Shown: positions 7,844-17,900 of the stretch, in pieces
Numbering within the stretch: the stretch's first letter is position 1
How the letters are laid out: each line of letters opens with the position of its first letter
Assembly: GCA_020723385.1 (NCBI GenBank)
Contig: DYIZ01000052.1
Span: 1 to 37,289, forward strand
DNA: 37,289 nucleotides
Reading direction: 5' to 3'
Source of the DNA: Candidatus Aquidulcis sp.
Lineage (GTDB): Bacteria; Chloroflexota; Anaerolineae; Anaerolineales; UBA4823
Translations under genes and position numbers: made by a program
The notes under the pieces: generated by a model
Databases searched by the model: none
Told to the model about the DNA's origin: nothing
Seen by the model: only the letters and a program-made list of their open reading frames with translations

Positions 7844-10800
7844 GTGAACATGCAACAGTATCCCATCTATAGAATTAGCGCTTATTTAATTGCATTTTTC
7901 TTGCTTTTCCTGGCAGTCAATCCCATTTCGACCGCTGCCTGGCCAGGAGCTCTCGCATCAGAAAACCCCGGGAATCGGGCTGGACTAGAAACCAATGGAG
8001 AAAAATTCTCGATCGCAGCGATTTTGCCCGGCACGGGGCAAGATTTGGCCTGGGGCGACGTGGACAATGATGGCGACCTGGATTTAGCCGCCGCGGAAGG
8101 CGAAGCCCACATTTATCTGAACCAGGGAGGAAATTTTATGACTCAGGCCGATTGGACGGCCAACGGCAGCAGCGATGCCGCCGGCGCGGCCTGGGGGGAT
8201 GTGAACAACGATGGCGCCCTCGACCTGGCAGTGGGCGAATCCACTGGCGCGAAACACCTCTATCTGAATGTCGGAGGCGTCTTGCAGTCCAATCCGGTTT
8301 GGACCACTTCCGGCAGCACTACCCATCGGCTGGCCTGGTGCGACTTCAACGGCGACGGCTGGCTGGATTTGGCTGCCACCGACACTGCGCCCCTGGTTTA
8401 TATCAGCATCAGCGGAACCCTGCCGCTCACGCCAAACTGGACAGGCGGCGTGGCCGATACCGCCACCATGGATATTGCCTGCGGCGATTTCGACGCCGAT
8501 AGCGATCTGGACCTGGTCACTGCCGGGTCAGACCAGGGAATCAATGTCTACCGCAACGCTGAAGGGGTTCTGCAAGCCACCCCGGTCTGGAGTCATATAC
8601 CCATCAACAGCGGGGGAATTCCTATGCCGGCCTTAAGCGTTGATTTGGGAGATGTAGATGGGAATGGATTGCTCGATATGGTGGTGGCTGGCAATCAGAT
8701 TCAGCTCAATCTCAACTCGGGCGGGATGATATTCACGCCAGTCAGCATTATAGACTGGTTCACTTTTTCAGTACCTTGGGGCCATAATGCCCGTTGGGGC
8801 GATGCTGACAATGACGGCGGCCTCGATTTGGCCGTCACCACCCAGGCTTGCGGATGGAGCTGCCCAAGCCCCGACCAGGTGCTCAAGCTCGAAGGAAGCG
8901 GCCCGGGGATCTGGCAGTCAACGGTGTTGTTCGATGATCAGCGCGCCAGCGACTCTCACAGCGCCGCCTGGGGAGACTGGGATGGCGATGGCGATCTGGA
9001 CTTGGCGATTGGCGCCCAGGAGGGCATCTGGCTTTACCGGAACAACGCCATCAATTTCGATTTCAGCGCCCCCTGGGCTACGCTGCAAACCCGGGGTTTT
9101 CAGGACCCGGGGCACGATTTCAGCCACGTAGCCTGGGGGGATGTCAATGGCGATGGTTGGCTTGACCTGGCTGGCAGCGACGGCGTGTATCTGGCTACTG
9201 GCGACGGACTGCAGGCCACTCCGCTCTGGAGTGTGCCATATGTCGGGGGCAGCTCATCGAGTTTTGCCTGGGGGGATGTCAATGGCGACGGCCGCCTCGA
9301 CCTGGCGGTTGGGTATACTTATGGCGATGCCAGGGTCTTTTTGAATATCACCGGTACCTTGTCAACCACACCGGTATTCATATCAGACCCCGGGAGCGTC
9401 ACCAGCCTGGCCTGGGGCGATGTGGATGGCGACGGCGACCTCGACCTGGCAGTGGGCTTTTTGGACTCGCTCAACCGGGTTTATCGAAACAATGGGGGAA
9501 CTTTGCAGCCCGAGCCGATGTGGGAAGCCGCTCTCAGCGAGCCGACCAACGATCTCGCCTGGGGCGACGTAGACGGCGACGGCGATCTCGATCTGGCGGT
9601 GGGCAATGGCTTATCGCCCTCCACCGGGCGCGCCGTGCCAAACCGCCTTTACCTGAACCAGATGGGGCAATTGCAAACCACGCCAGCCTGGAGCGGCAAC
9701 AATTACGACAACACCATCAGCCTGGCCTGGGGCGACATCAACAGTGATGGGCGTCCCGATCTGGTAACTGGCAGCTACAACACTCCCAGCCGGCTGTACC
9801 TCAACGATGGCGGTATGTTGTCTGACAGCGCCGCCTGGAACTCAGAAGAGTTTGGCCCCACCACCGACATAGCCCTGGGCGATGTGGATGGCGACGGCGA
9901 TCTCGACCTGGTGCAATCGCAATCAGTGCCTTTCGACGATCTGGGTAACAATTATGGCTATCTTCAAACCTATATCAACGATCACGGCCAATGGCCCGTT
10001 GCCAGCAACGCGCAAAGCGTGAATCAACTCTACGCCTTGTCGGTCAGCCTGGCCGATATAAACGGCGATGGCAGCCTGGATTTAGGAGTCGGTTACCGGC
10101 AGCCGACCATCTTTCCCCCCACGGCTATATTCAAAGTTTACGCCAACCACCATGCCGCCTCCCACCCTCGCTTTGGGCAAACCGCATCCAGCGCCAGCAT
10201 TGCCCTCGAGAGCGATGCAGCGCCCACGTTCAACCTCCCCACCACGTCCCTGGCTCCGGCCGATTTCTACGCTGTGCCGCAGATCCGCTCGGGTGTGATT
10301 CCTATCACATATACCTTGTACGATCAGGCCAGCCAGCCTGTTCGACTGGTGCGCGCCTTTTATTCATTGGATGGCGGCGGCCTGTGGTTTCCGGCTATTC
10401 CCACGGCCAACACCGAAACCACCAACCTGGCGACTGCACCAAAAACCAGCGGGGCCATTTCGATGATCTCAACCCCCATGCTGGCGATTGGCGATGGACA
10501 GGTGGTCAGCTCAACTCTCTCGCAGGATCGAATTGGATGGATAGATCAGATCAATTCACTCGAGCTGAATATTACTCATGCCCAGGACAGCCAGCTATCC
10601 GCCGCACTGCACGCCGATTGGCCTGCGCCCAATGGAACGAACATCCTGTTATTCAATGGTGTGGGCGGCAACGCCACCGGCTTCGATATCACCTTGAGTG
10701 ATGATCCATGGTATTCGCCCATAGACTCAGCAACCGCGCCATACACCACCTATGAGCCTGTTTATCCCAGCCTGGATGTTCCCAAAACCATCAGCGGAGC

Positions 10801-13800
10801 AATCACTTCATCGCTGACGATTACCAATGGTCCAACTGTGATCACCGATGTCAACGTGAGGGCGCTGGATGGCATCTATCGCCACTCAGCCGTTCTGACC
10901 TATACTTTGTCCAGCCCCTCTAGCGGCAGCCTGCCGCTGGCATCTTTCGCGTGCAATAATGGCGGCCTGGTATTCCCCGGATATTTCAGCAGCATGTATG
11001 TTGACCCGTTTGCAGACCCGGCCGCCGAGCTGACGCTCGAGTTGTGGATCAAGCCTGACGCCATTTCCGACCAAAAACTGATCGGCAAGGCCAACGGCGG
11101 CAGCAACGGGTATGTTTTGGGGATAGAAAACAGCCAGTTGTACCCGGAGGTCTGGGATACGAACGGGGTGCGTTACACGGCCAAGTGGGGGACGATCCCC
11201 ATCGGCGAGTGGACGCACGTGGCGCTGGTCTGGCAAAGCGGCGGCGACATGATCGGCTACATCAACGGGGTGGAGGTGGGGCGCGTGGCAGCCAGCGCCA
11301 ACCTTATCAGCCCAGGATCGTCAGCTTTTCGGGTGGGCGCAGCGCCCTGGGATGCCAGCTTTGCTTTTGATGGCGCGTTGGATGATGTGCGCGTCTGGTT
11401 TACCGCTCGCTCTGGGGCAGAAATCCAGGCGGCCATGAACCAGCGGCTGACCGGCAGCGAAGCGGACCTGGAGGCCTATTGGCCGCTCGATGAGGGTACA
11501 GGCTCTTGGGTAACCGACCGCACATCTCATCACTACGAGGGCATCTTTGGCGATCATGCGACCTGGGGGAACGTGATCCGATTCGATTTAGACGATGAGG
11601 CTGGCGCACCCCTGGGGGGATGTCCATCCCAGGATGGCGTCTACCAGCCTCTGGTACCGTTATCCGCTTTCGACGGGCAAGACTCGAATGGCAACTGGAC
11701 TTTGATGGTTTCCAGCACGAACGAGGCCATCCTCTCTGGCTGGGAGTTGAACTTCAGCGAGGTGATCACCACTTATTACCCCATTGTGGGTGAATATCAA
11801 CCCATGCAGCCGCTGGCGGCCCTGCAGGGTATCCCGCTAACCACCACATTGACACTGATTATCACCGACTCAGTTGCCGGTGGAACCGGGATATTCGAAG
11901 GCTGGAGTGTTAACATCAACGGCCTTTACCCGATTCCCACACACCGCTTCGAGTGGGACACCTTCGCCAGCGGCTTCTTTGGACAGTCGGATAACGTTGT
12001 TTTCCGCATCGAGGCGTTTCCCGGCCAGGCTGGGTTGAACGGAGCGCCAGGCCCATACCAGCGGCCATTCGTATCGGCGCAGACTTTCCCCTTCCGGGTG
12101 CGCGGCACGCAGGTGCAGGTGCTCTGGAACTCACAGCCAGTAGAGAATGCCATCGTCTATCGCCTGCCTGCCGGGCAATCCTCCGGGGCGCAGCCCATCT
12201 CTGATTCAGCCGGGCAGCCCTATCTCACGGATGCGTTCGGCTACCTGCAAGGGCGCGGCGAAATCCAGATCGGCGACCAGTTGGTCGCCATGCTGCCGAT
12301 CACGACAACAGAGTCCTATGCGCTTTATAACACCAGCGCCTCGCCGACTGAGATTGGACTGGCAGGGCATATCGTTCAAAATCCCGGTGTGCAAACCCTG
12401 TCCATCTCCGCCGATAATTCGTTGATGTTGTTCAATCTCGATCTATCCCTGGAATGGGACGCTCGCAATGACGGCTCATTCCTGGAAAACCTGGATTTGG
12501 CAGTCCAGCAGGCTTCGGCGGTATTGTACGATGTCAGCAACGGGCAAATCGCCCTGGGCGAGGTGCGCGTGCACCAGGCCAAAGAGAACTGGATTGCCTC
12601 GGACGTGGTGATCTACGCCCAAAACGGCATTCGCCCGCGCGCCAGCATGGGCGGTGTGAGCAACCAGCTCATCAACGATGTAATCAGCCCAACGCTCACC
12701 ATCACTGATGCTTACGGGCCTGGACAGGTTCGCATGGGGCCGAACTGGGATCCATTTGGTCTCAGTCTGATCGAGCTGGATCAGGATTGGCAGCGCGCCC
12801 TGGCGCACGAGTTGTCGCATTATTTACTCTACCTGCCCGATAACTACCTGGGAGTCAGCCCGGACGGCTTACCGATCACCACGGACTGCCAGGGCAGCTT
12901 TATGACCAACACGTATGACGATCTTTACAGCGAGTTCTTGACTTCCGCTGGTTGGGTGGGTGATTGCATGTTGACAATTGCTCAGCACACCACCCGCCGC
13001 ACAGATTGGGAAACGGTCGCTCATTTCTATGACTCCCTCGCTTCCCCTGGGTTGACTAACCCAGGGCCGGGTGTTTTGCCTCTGCAAGTGACGCACCTGA
13101 CCCTGGTCGAGCCAACCCTGCCCGACGACACGCTGCCGTCGAACTTCTTCGACGTGCGCGACGCCCAAACGATGGAATTGCTGTCTCTGCGCGGGGCGCA
13201 GGCTTACCTGTTCAAACCTACTTTTATGAATGGCAACACTCTGCTCCGGGATGAGACGCTCATCTCGTTGGGTTCCACCGTCGGAGACGGCGACCGCATC
13301 AAGGTGCGCGGCGCTGAACCCGGCGACCGGTTGTGCATCTTCGGGGAAGCTGACCCGGATGACGCGTCGAGCTACGCGGGCTGCATCGAAGCGCTGACTG
13401 CTCAGGATCGCAGCATTCTGCTGGACACTGTGACAGGCTGGCAGCCAGATATTATGGTTCAGTCAGTCACCTCACGCACGCTGGCGATCACCGTTACGCT
13501 GCCAATCAGTGTCAGTGTACTGAATGTGCAGGTTTTCCCCGCTTACGGCCCGATCACTTCCACACTGCCGGTTCTCTCTCCAGCAGCGGCCATGCTCCCG
13601 CTCGACCCGGCAAACCCGACCACTTTCACCCAGATCATCACACTGGAATACCCTGCTTTCGAGGGGTTCGTGCGTGTTTGGGTGCCGGGCAGCGCCCCTG
13701 TCCGGGAGGCTGTGACCCAGGTGTTTTTCAACCCACCCTGGGGGCCAAATCGAAAACCTTTCAGCGGCGGCAACAACCGGGCCTGGGGGGCCAACACCCG

Positions 13801-14821
13801 CCAGTTAGGCGCGCCGGTCGCCTCGGGCGATGGGCAGGTGACGATTTTCAATTTGAAGGATATTTTCGCCGATACGGGCGTGGTATCCTTACAAGCGCTA
13901 AACGATCTGCCCAGCCTGCCCGGTTGGCTGCACCAGGTGGGGCAGGGCTATCGCTACGATGGAAATCGTTACTTCCCGCGTTCGATTTCATTCGAATACT
14001 TGCAGCGTGATGTTCCGGCGGGTTATGAATATTCGTTGCGCATTTACTACTTGCCCAGCGGCGGACAGATCTGGCAACGGTTGGATACCGATCTCAATCA
14101 ACTCGAGAACCGCGCCACGGCTATCATGCCTGACGATGCGGTGGATGGCGATGGGATTTATGCTTTAGTTGCCACCATTGAAAAGCTGCCTTTGCGGGTG
14201 GGTTGGAACCTGTTTGGCTATCCCCTTCCTGGAACGAACCAGGTTGGGTCAGCGCTGGCTTCACTCGGGGATGCTTATACATCGGTTGCTTACTTCGCTC
14301 CTGGAGCTGATCAATGGCGGCTGTACGATCAACTTGTTCTCAGTCAACACCCCGATTACGCCGCCCTGGTGAACGATTTGAGCGTGTTGGAGTTCGACCA
14401 TGTTTATTGGATTTACGCAACTGAGCCAGTAACGCCTTACCTGGGAGTGCCGGAAGGCCTGATGGCGATTGAGGCCGCTAAATGGCCTCCTGCTACTTTC
14501 TACGGCCCCGTTTCAGCCTCGCCAGTATTCACGCCAACAGTCGGCATGGAAGTCATCGCTTCGATCAACGGCGTGATATGTGGGCGCGGCGTGGTGATAT
14601 CCCTGGATAGGAACAGTCAACTGGCCTACCGGGTGCAGATCAAGCCCGATACTGGAGACGGCTGCGGCAATCCCGGAAGGAAGGTGATCTTTACGGTCGG
14701 AGGGCGCGTGATGCTGGAAAGCTACTGGCTGAATTCTGATGATACCTGGAATCGACAGGCATGGTACTTCCCCCTGAACACGCCAAGTTTCTATCTTTAT
14801 TTACCGGTGGTGGGGAAATAA
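7844..14821 (+). CDS. giant secreted FG-GAP/VCBS-repeat protein with P-domain-like, LamG-like and HELSH modules
   Basis: This 2325-residue protein has a signal peptide (hydrophobic core about residues 14-32). Fourteen FG-GAP/VCBS-like repeats of the form WGDVDGDGDLDLAVG span about residues 66-755; the Asp-rich loops suggest calcium binding. A P-domain-like segment follows, then a LamG-like concanavalin fold (about 1040-1235) that seems to interrupt another P-domain-like fold. The motif HELSH at residues 1655-1659 looks like a zinc-protease helix. Near the C-terminus come a GWNLFGYP module and a module with SINGVICGRG, then the tail YLYLPVVGK. There is no membrane anchor or sorting motif. GGAGG at 7834-7838 serves GTG 7844 or ATG 7850. 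It is monocistronic. A role in adhesion or extracellular polymer degradation is an inference. Confidence 0.9.
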   Translation: MNMQQYPIYRISAYLIAFFLLFLAVNPISTAAWPGALASENPGNRAGLETNGEKFSIAAILPGTGQDLAWGDVDNDGDLDLAAAEGEAHIYLNQGGNFMTQADWTANGSSDAAGAAWGDVNNDGALDLAVGESTGAKHLYLNVGGVLQSNPVWTTSGSTTHRLAWCDFNGDGWLDLAATDTAPLVYISISGTLPLTPNWTGGVADTATMDIACGDFDADSDLDLVTAGSDQGINVYRNAEGVLQATPVWSHIPINSGGIPMPALSVDLGDVDGNGLLDMVVAGNQIQLNLNSGGMIFTPVSIIDWFTFSVPWGHNARWGDADNDGGLDLAVTTQACGWSCPSPDQVLKLEGSGPGIWQSTVLFDDQRASDSHSAAWGDWDGDGDLDLAIGAQEGIWLYRNNAINFDFSAPWATLQTRGFQDPGHDFSHVAWGDVNGDGWLDLAGSDGVYLATGDGLQATPLWSVPYVGGSSSSFAWGDVNGDGRLDLAVGYTYGDARVFLNITGTLSTTPVFISDPGSVTSLAWGDVDGDGDLDLAVGFLDSLNRVYRNNGGTLQPEPMWEAALSEPTNDLAWGDVDGDGDLDLAVGNGLSPSTGRAVPNRLYLNQMGQLQTTPAWSGNNYDNTISLAWGDINSDGRPDLVTGSYNTPSRLYLNDGGMLSDSAAWNSEEFGPTTDIALGDVDGDGDLDLVQSQSVPFDDLGNNYGYLQTYINDHGQWPVASNAQSVNQLYALSVSLADINGDGSLDLGVGYRQPTIFPPTAIFKVYANHHAASHPRFGQTASSASIALESDAAPTFNLPTTSLAPADFYAVPQIRSGVIPITYTLYDQASQPVRLVRAFYSLDGGGLWFPAIPTANTETTNLATAPKTSGAISMISTPMLAIGDGQVVSSTLSQDRIGWIDQINSLELNITHAQDSQLSAALHADWPAPNGTNILLFNGVGGNATGFDITLSDDPWYSPIDSATAPYTTYEPVYPSLDVPKTISGAITSSLTITNGPTVITDVNVRALDGIYRHSAVLTYTLSSPSSGSLPLASFACNNGGLVFPGYFSSMYVDPFADPAAELTLELWIKPDAISDQKLIGKANGGSNGYVLGIENSQLYPEVWDTNGVRYTAKWGTIPIGEWTHVALVWQSGGDMIGYINGVEVGRVAASANLISPGSSAFRVGAAPWDASFAFDGALDDVRVWFTARSGAEIQAAMNQRLTGSEADLEAYWPLDEGTGSWVTDRTSHHYEGIFGDHATWGNVIRFDLDDEAGAPLGGCPSQDGVYQPLVPLSAFDGQDSNGNWTLMVSSTNEAILSGWELNFSEVITTYYPIVGEYQPMQPLAALQGIPLTTTLTLIITDSVAGGTGIFEGWSVNINGLYPIPTHRFEWDTFASGFFGQSDNVVFRIEAFPGQAGLNGAPGPYQRPFVSAQTFPFRVRGTQVQVLWNSQPVENAIVYRLPAGQSSGAQPISDSAGQPYLTDAFGYLQGRGEIQIGDQLVAMLPITTTESYALYNTSASPTEIGLAGHIVQNPGVQTLSISADNSLMLFNLDLSLEWDARNDGSFLENLDLAVQQASAVLYDVSNGQIALGEVRVHQAKENWIASDVVIYAQNGIRPRASMGGVSNQLINDVISPTLTITDAYGPGQVRMGPNWDPFGLSLIELDQDWQRALAHELSHYLLYLPDNYLGVSPDGLPITTDCQGSFMTNTYDDLYSEFLTSAGWVGDCMLTIAQHTTRRTDWETVAHFYDSLASPGLTNPGPGVLPLQVTHLTLVEPTLPDDTLPSNFFDVRDAQTMELLSLRGAQAYLFKPTFMNGNTLLRDETLISLGSTVGDGDRIKVRGAEPGDRLCIFGEADPDDASSYAGCIEALTAQDRSILLDTVTGWQPDIMVQSVTSRTLAITVTLPISVSVLNVQVFPAYGPITSTLPVLSPAAAMLPLDPANPTTFTQIITLEYPAFEGFVRVWVPGSAPVREAVTQVFFNPPWGPNRKPFSGGNNRAWGANTRQLGAPVASGDGQVTIFNLKDIFADTGVVSLQALNDLPSLPGWLHQVGQGYRYDGNRYFPRSISFEYLQRDVPAGYEYSLRIYYLPSGGQIWQRLDTDLNQLENRATAIMPDDAVDGDGIYALVATIEKLPLRVGWNLFGYPLPGTNQVGSALASLGDAYTSVAYFAPGADQWRLYDQLVLSQHPDYAALVNDLSVLEFDHVYWIYATEPVTPYLGVPEGLMAIEAAKWPPATFYGPVSASPVFTPTVGMEVIASINGVICGRGVVISLDRNSQLAYRVQIKPDTGDGCGNPGRKVIFTVGGRVMLESYWLNSDDTWNRQAWYFPLNTPSFYLYLPVVGK

Positions 14822-14888
14822 GCCTACTCCCTTTCCCCTAGTTGCGGGAAGGCTTTTATCTTGGCTCTCCCGTTATTATCGGGAGTAC

Positions 14889-14943
14889 CCCGGATTTGGG
14901 GTGTGAGAGTGGGCTTCGCCCACCCTCACACCCCAAATCCGGG
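14889..14943. terminator. large hairpin between convergent genes
   Basis: A perfect 19-bp arm pair (14889-14907 with 14925-14943) continues, after one mismatch, with six more pairs around a TTC loop. It lies between the giant gene and the convergent cyclase gene. No T-tract follows on either strand, so it may be a transcription barrier or a repeat element and not a classical terminator. Confidence 0.7.
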
Positions 14944-14971
14944 AAATATTCCCGCCGATGGCGGTAGTGTC

Positions 14972-17900
14972 TTAATTATGCGCTGCCCGCAGTTCGCAGT
15001 TGAACGGCACGTTTTCCAGAAATTGCTGGCGCAGCGGTTCATCCCGAATAGCATTGGCGCGCACCATCATCAAGGCGTATCCGTCGGCGAGAACCTGACG
15101 CGCCCGCTCCATTTGAGCCGTCTCGCTCCCGTCAGTGAGGACACGATAAACGGTGAGAAACACCCACACGGGGAACTCGATCCCATCCGCGTCATGCTCT
15201 GCCAGCCAGGTCAGGATTATCTCAGCGTGTTCTCTTGCTTTTGGCAGATCCCCTCCACCCAGCGCCACCCGCGCCAGCCCGGCGAGGTCATCCATCGCTA
15301 AGTCAGGCTGCCCCAACTCACGGCGCAACTTCAAGGCTGCCGTAAATGCTTCCGCCGCCTGGATGAAATCATTGGCGCCGCTGTATGCCACCCCCAGGTG
15401 GTTCCAGGTGTATCCCTGGCTGTATGGGTCGTCAATCGTCCATTGCAACGCTAACGCCTGCCGGCCGTAAGACACAGCAGTGGCGTAATCCTGCTGGAAC
15501 GAGTGGATTAATCCTAAGGTGTCCAGATTGATAGCTTCATTCTCGCGGTAACCAATTTCACGACTGATGGAAAGTGATTGTTCGTGATAACGGCGTGCTT
15601 CAAGATAATTTCCCAAGTCGAACCAGTTATTGCCCAGGTTGGTCAGGATATTGGCTTCGCTGTATCGCCAGCCAATTGTCTGACTGATGGCCAGGGCCAA
15701 CTCGTATTTTCCCTGGGCGGCGATATATTCCCCGGACGTGTAGTGCAGCAACCCGAACATCAGCAGGCATTTCATCTGGCCGGGCTGGTCGTCAATAGCC
15801 TGGTACAGGGTTTGCGCCTGATCGTAATAGCCGCGTGCCGCGGCGTAATCGGCCTGTTGGTAGGCAATTCCACCAAGATCATAAAGGTTTTGGGCTTCCT
15901 GGCGGGGGCGTTTTTCAGCGCGTGCCAGGCGCAGCGATTGTTCGAGCTGCGCTTGAGCAGCATGGTATTGACATTGTTTTGCCAAAATCCGCCCCCATTC
16001 GTTTAGCCCGCCGATTCGTGTATCTAGATCATTCGCTTGTTCCGCCAAACTCACAGCGCGACGGGCGGCTTCTAATGCAGCCTCCGGGTTATCCAGCAAT
16101 CGCTCATAGATTGCCAACCGCAAGCTGACCGCGGCTTGCTTTTTGATGTCAGCCATCCGGTCGCTCAAGTCAGCTAACTGTCGTAAATCTGCCGCCTGGT
16201 TATCCCTTTCGCCGGTTACCTCGTAAACAGCTTCGCGCCCCAGGGACAGCCTGTATTGCTCTTCCAGATTGGCTTCCGGCGTCAGTTCCAACGCCCGGCT
16301 GAAGTAGCGCACCGCGCTTTCGTTGGCGTACTGCCGGGCGGCCTGTTCACCAGCCAATCCCGCAAAATGACACTCTTTTTCGGTGGCCTCGGCCTGGCGG
16401 TAGTGATGCACGAGCAGCGGAAAATAGGCAGCCTGGTCTGGCTGCGCCTCGTACCAGGAAGCGACGATTGTATGCAGCTCGCGCCGCTGGGCAAAGAGCA
16501 GGGTCTGGTAGGCTGCCTCCTGGGTGATAATGTGCTTGAAAGCGTACGCCAGGTCTGGCTCGACCGTTTCGACAAAGGTAAAGTCGGCTTCTGACAAGGT
16601 TTGCATTTGGGCACGCACGCCGGATGGCAGGGCAGGAGCATATTGGCTGAGGGTGTAATGCAGCGGCGTCAGGGCAAAGATGCGCCCGATGACGGATGCC
16701 ACTTTAAGTGTGATCTGCAACGGGGGAGACAGCCGGTCAATGCGGGAAAGGATCAACCCGTGAAGCGTGTCTGGCAGGGATTGGCTGGCCCGGTTGAGAT
16801 CACCGATGATCTGCACGCGGGGAACACCATCGGCCGCGGAAACCTGGAGGATACCCTGATCCCGCAGGGCGAAGACCAATTCCTCGGCAAAAAAGGGATT
16901 GCCGCCCGAGCGGGCTTGCACCAGGTCGAGGAATGGTTTTGGCAATTGGCCCGGCTCGACTTCCAGGCGATTGGCCGCCAGGGTTGCAATTTCACCCGGG
17001 TGGAGCGCCCCCAGCCGTAGAGTATTGCAATTATCATTCGCCGTCAGCCGAGTGAGGCTGGAGAATCCGGGGCTTTCCTCTTCCAGCGGGCGGTTGACGA
17101 TCACCAAGAGCAGCGGCAAACCATACACCCGCAGCGCCCGGGCTATCTGTTCTGCCAACAGCCACGAGAGATCGTCCAGCCAGTGCGCGTCTTCCAACAC
17201 GATCACGAGGGGCTGCGCGCTGGCCCAGGCTCGCAACAAATCGGTCAACAAGACAGCCAGGCTTTGCTGGCGCATCCTGGGTTCGAGCATTCGAGTGATA
17301 TCGTTATCCGGCAAGCCCAAATGGAGCATATCATCGAGCAAGGGGAAGAGATGGCTGTGGTCAGGCGCAAGCTGCGCGGCAAGCGACTGCACCCGCTCCC
17401 GGCGGTCAGCGGCGTCCAGAATGTTTTCCAGGCCGAAAAAGGCGTAAAACACATCCCGCCAGGCCCGGTAGGGGGTCTGCTGCTCGATGCTTTGCCCGGC
17501 CCCCAGCAGACGCGCCAGGCCGTGCGCCCGCATCAGGCGAACCAGCTCATCCACCAACCGTGACTTGCCGATCCCGGCTTCGCCTTCGATCACCAGCACA
17601 TTGGCCGCGCCGCCCTGCACGGCGTCGAGCAGCCGCTCCAGCTCGGCGATTTCATCCCGCCGCCCAACCATTTCCGGCTGGTCGTGAGCGACTGGCAACT
17701 GGTCAGTGTCTATTGGTCGGTAAACACGGATCAGCTCAGACCGGCCTTTGACGCGCACCGGCGGCAGGCTCTCGAATGCCAGTTTCGACTGCAATTCACG
17801 GTAAACGCTAAAGGCGCAGCGCATCTCGCCTGCGGGGGCGGCAGCCATCAGGCGGCAGGCCAGCACCGCATCGTCGCCGATCACGCCATACGAGCAGCGC

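Noticed and set aside
7882-14372. Regular DNA repeats in the giant gene that could suggest a CRISPR array or tandem satellite
   Set aside because: The repeats are protein FG-GAP units of uneven spacing with varied codons, all in one open frame.
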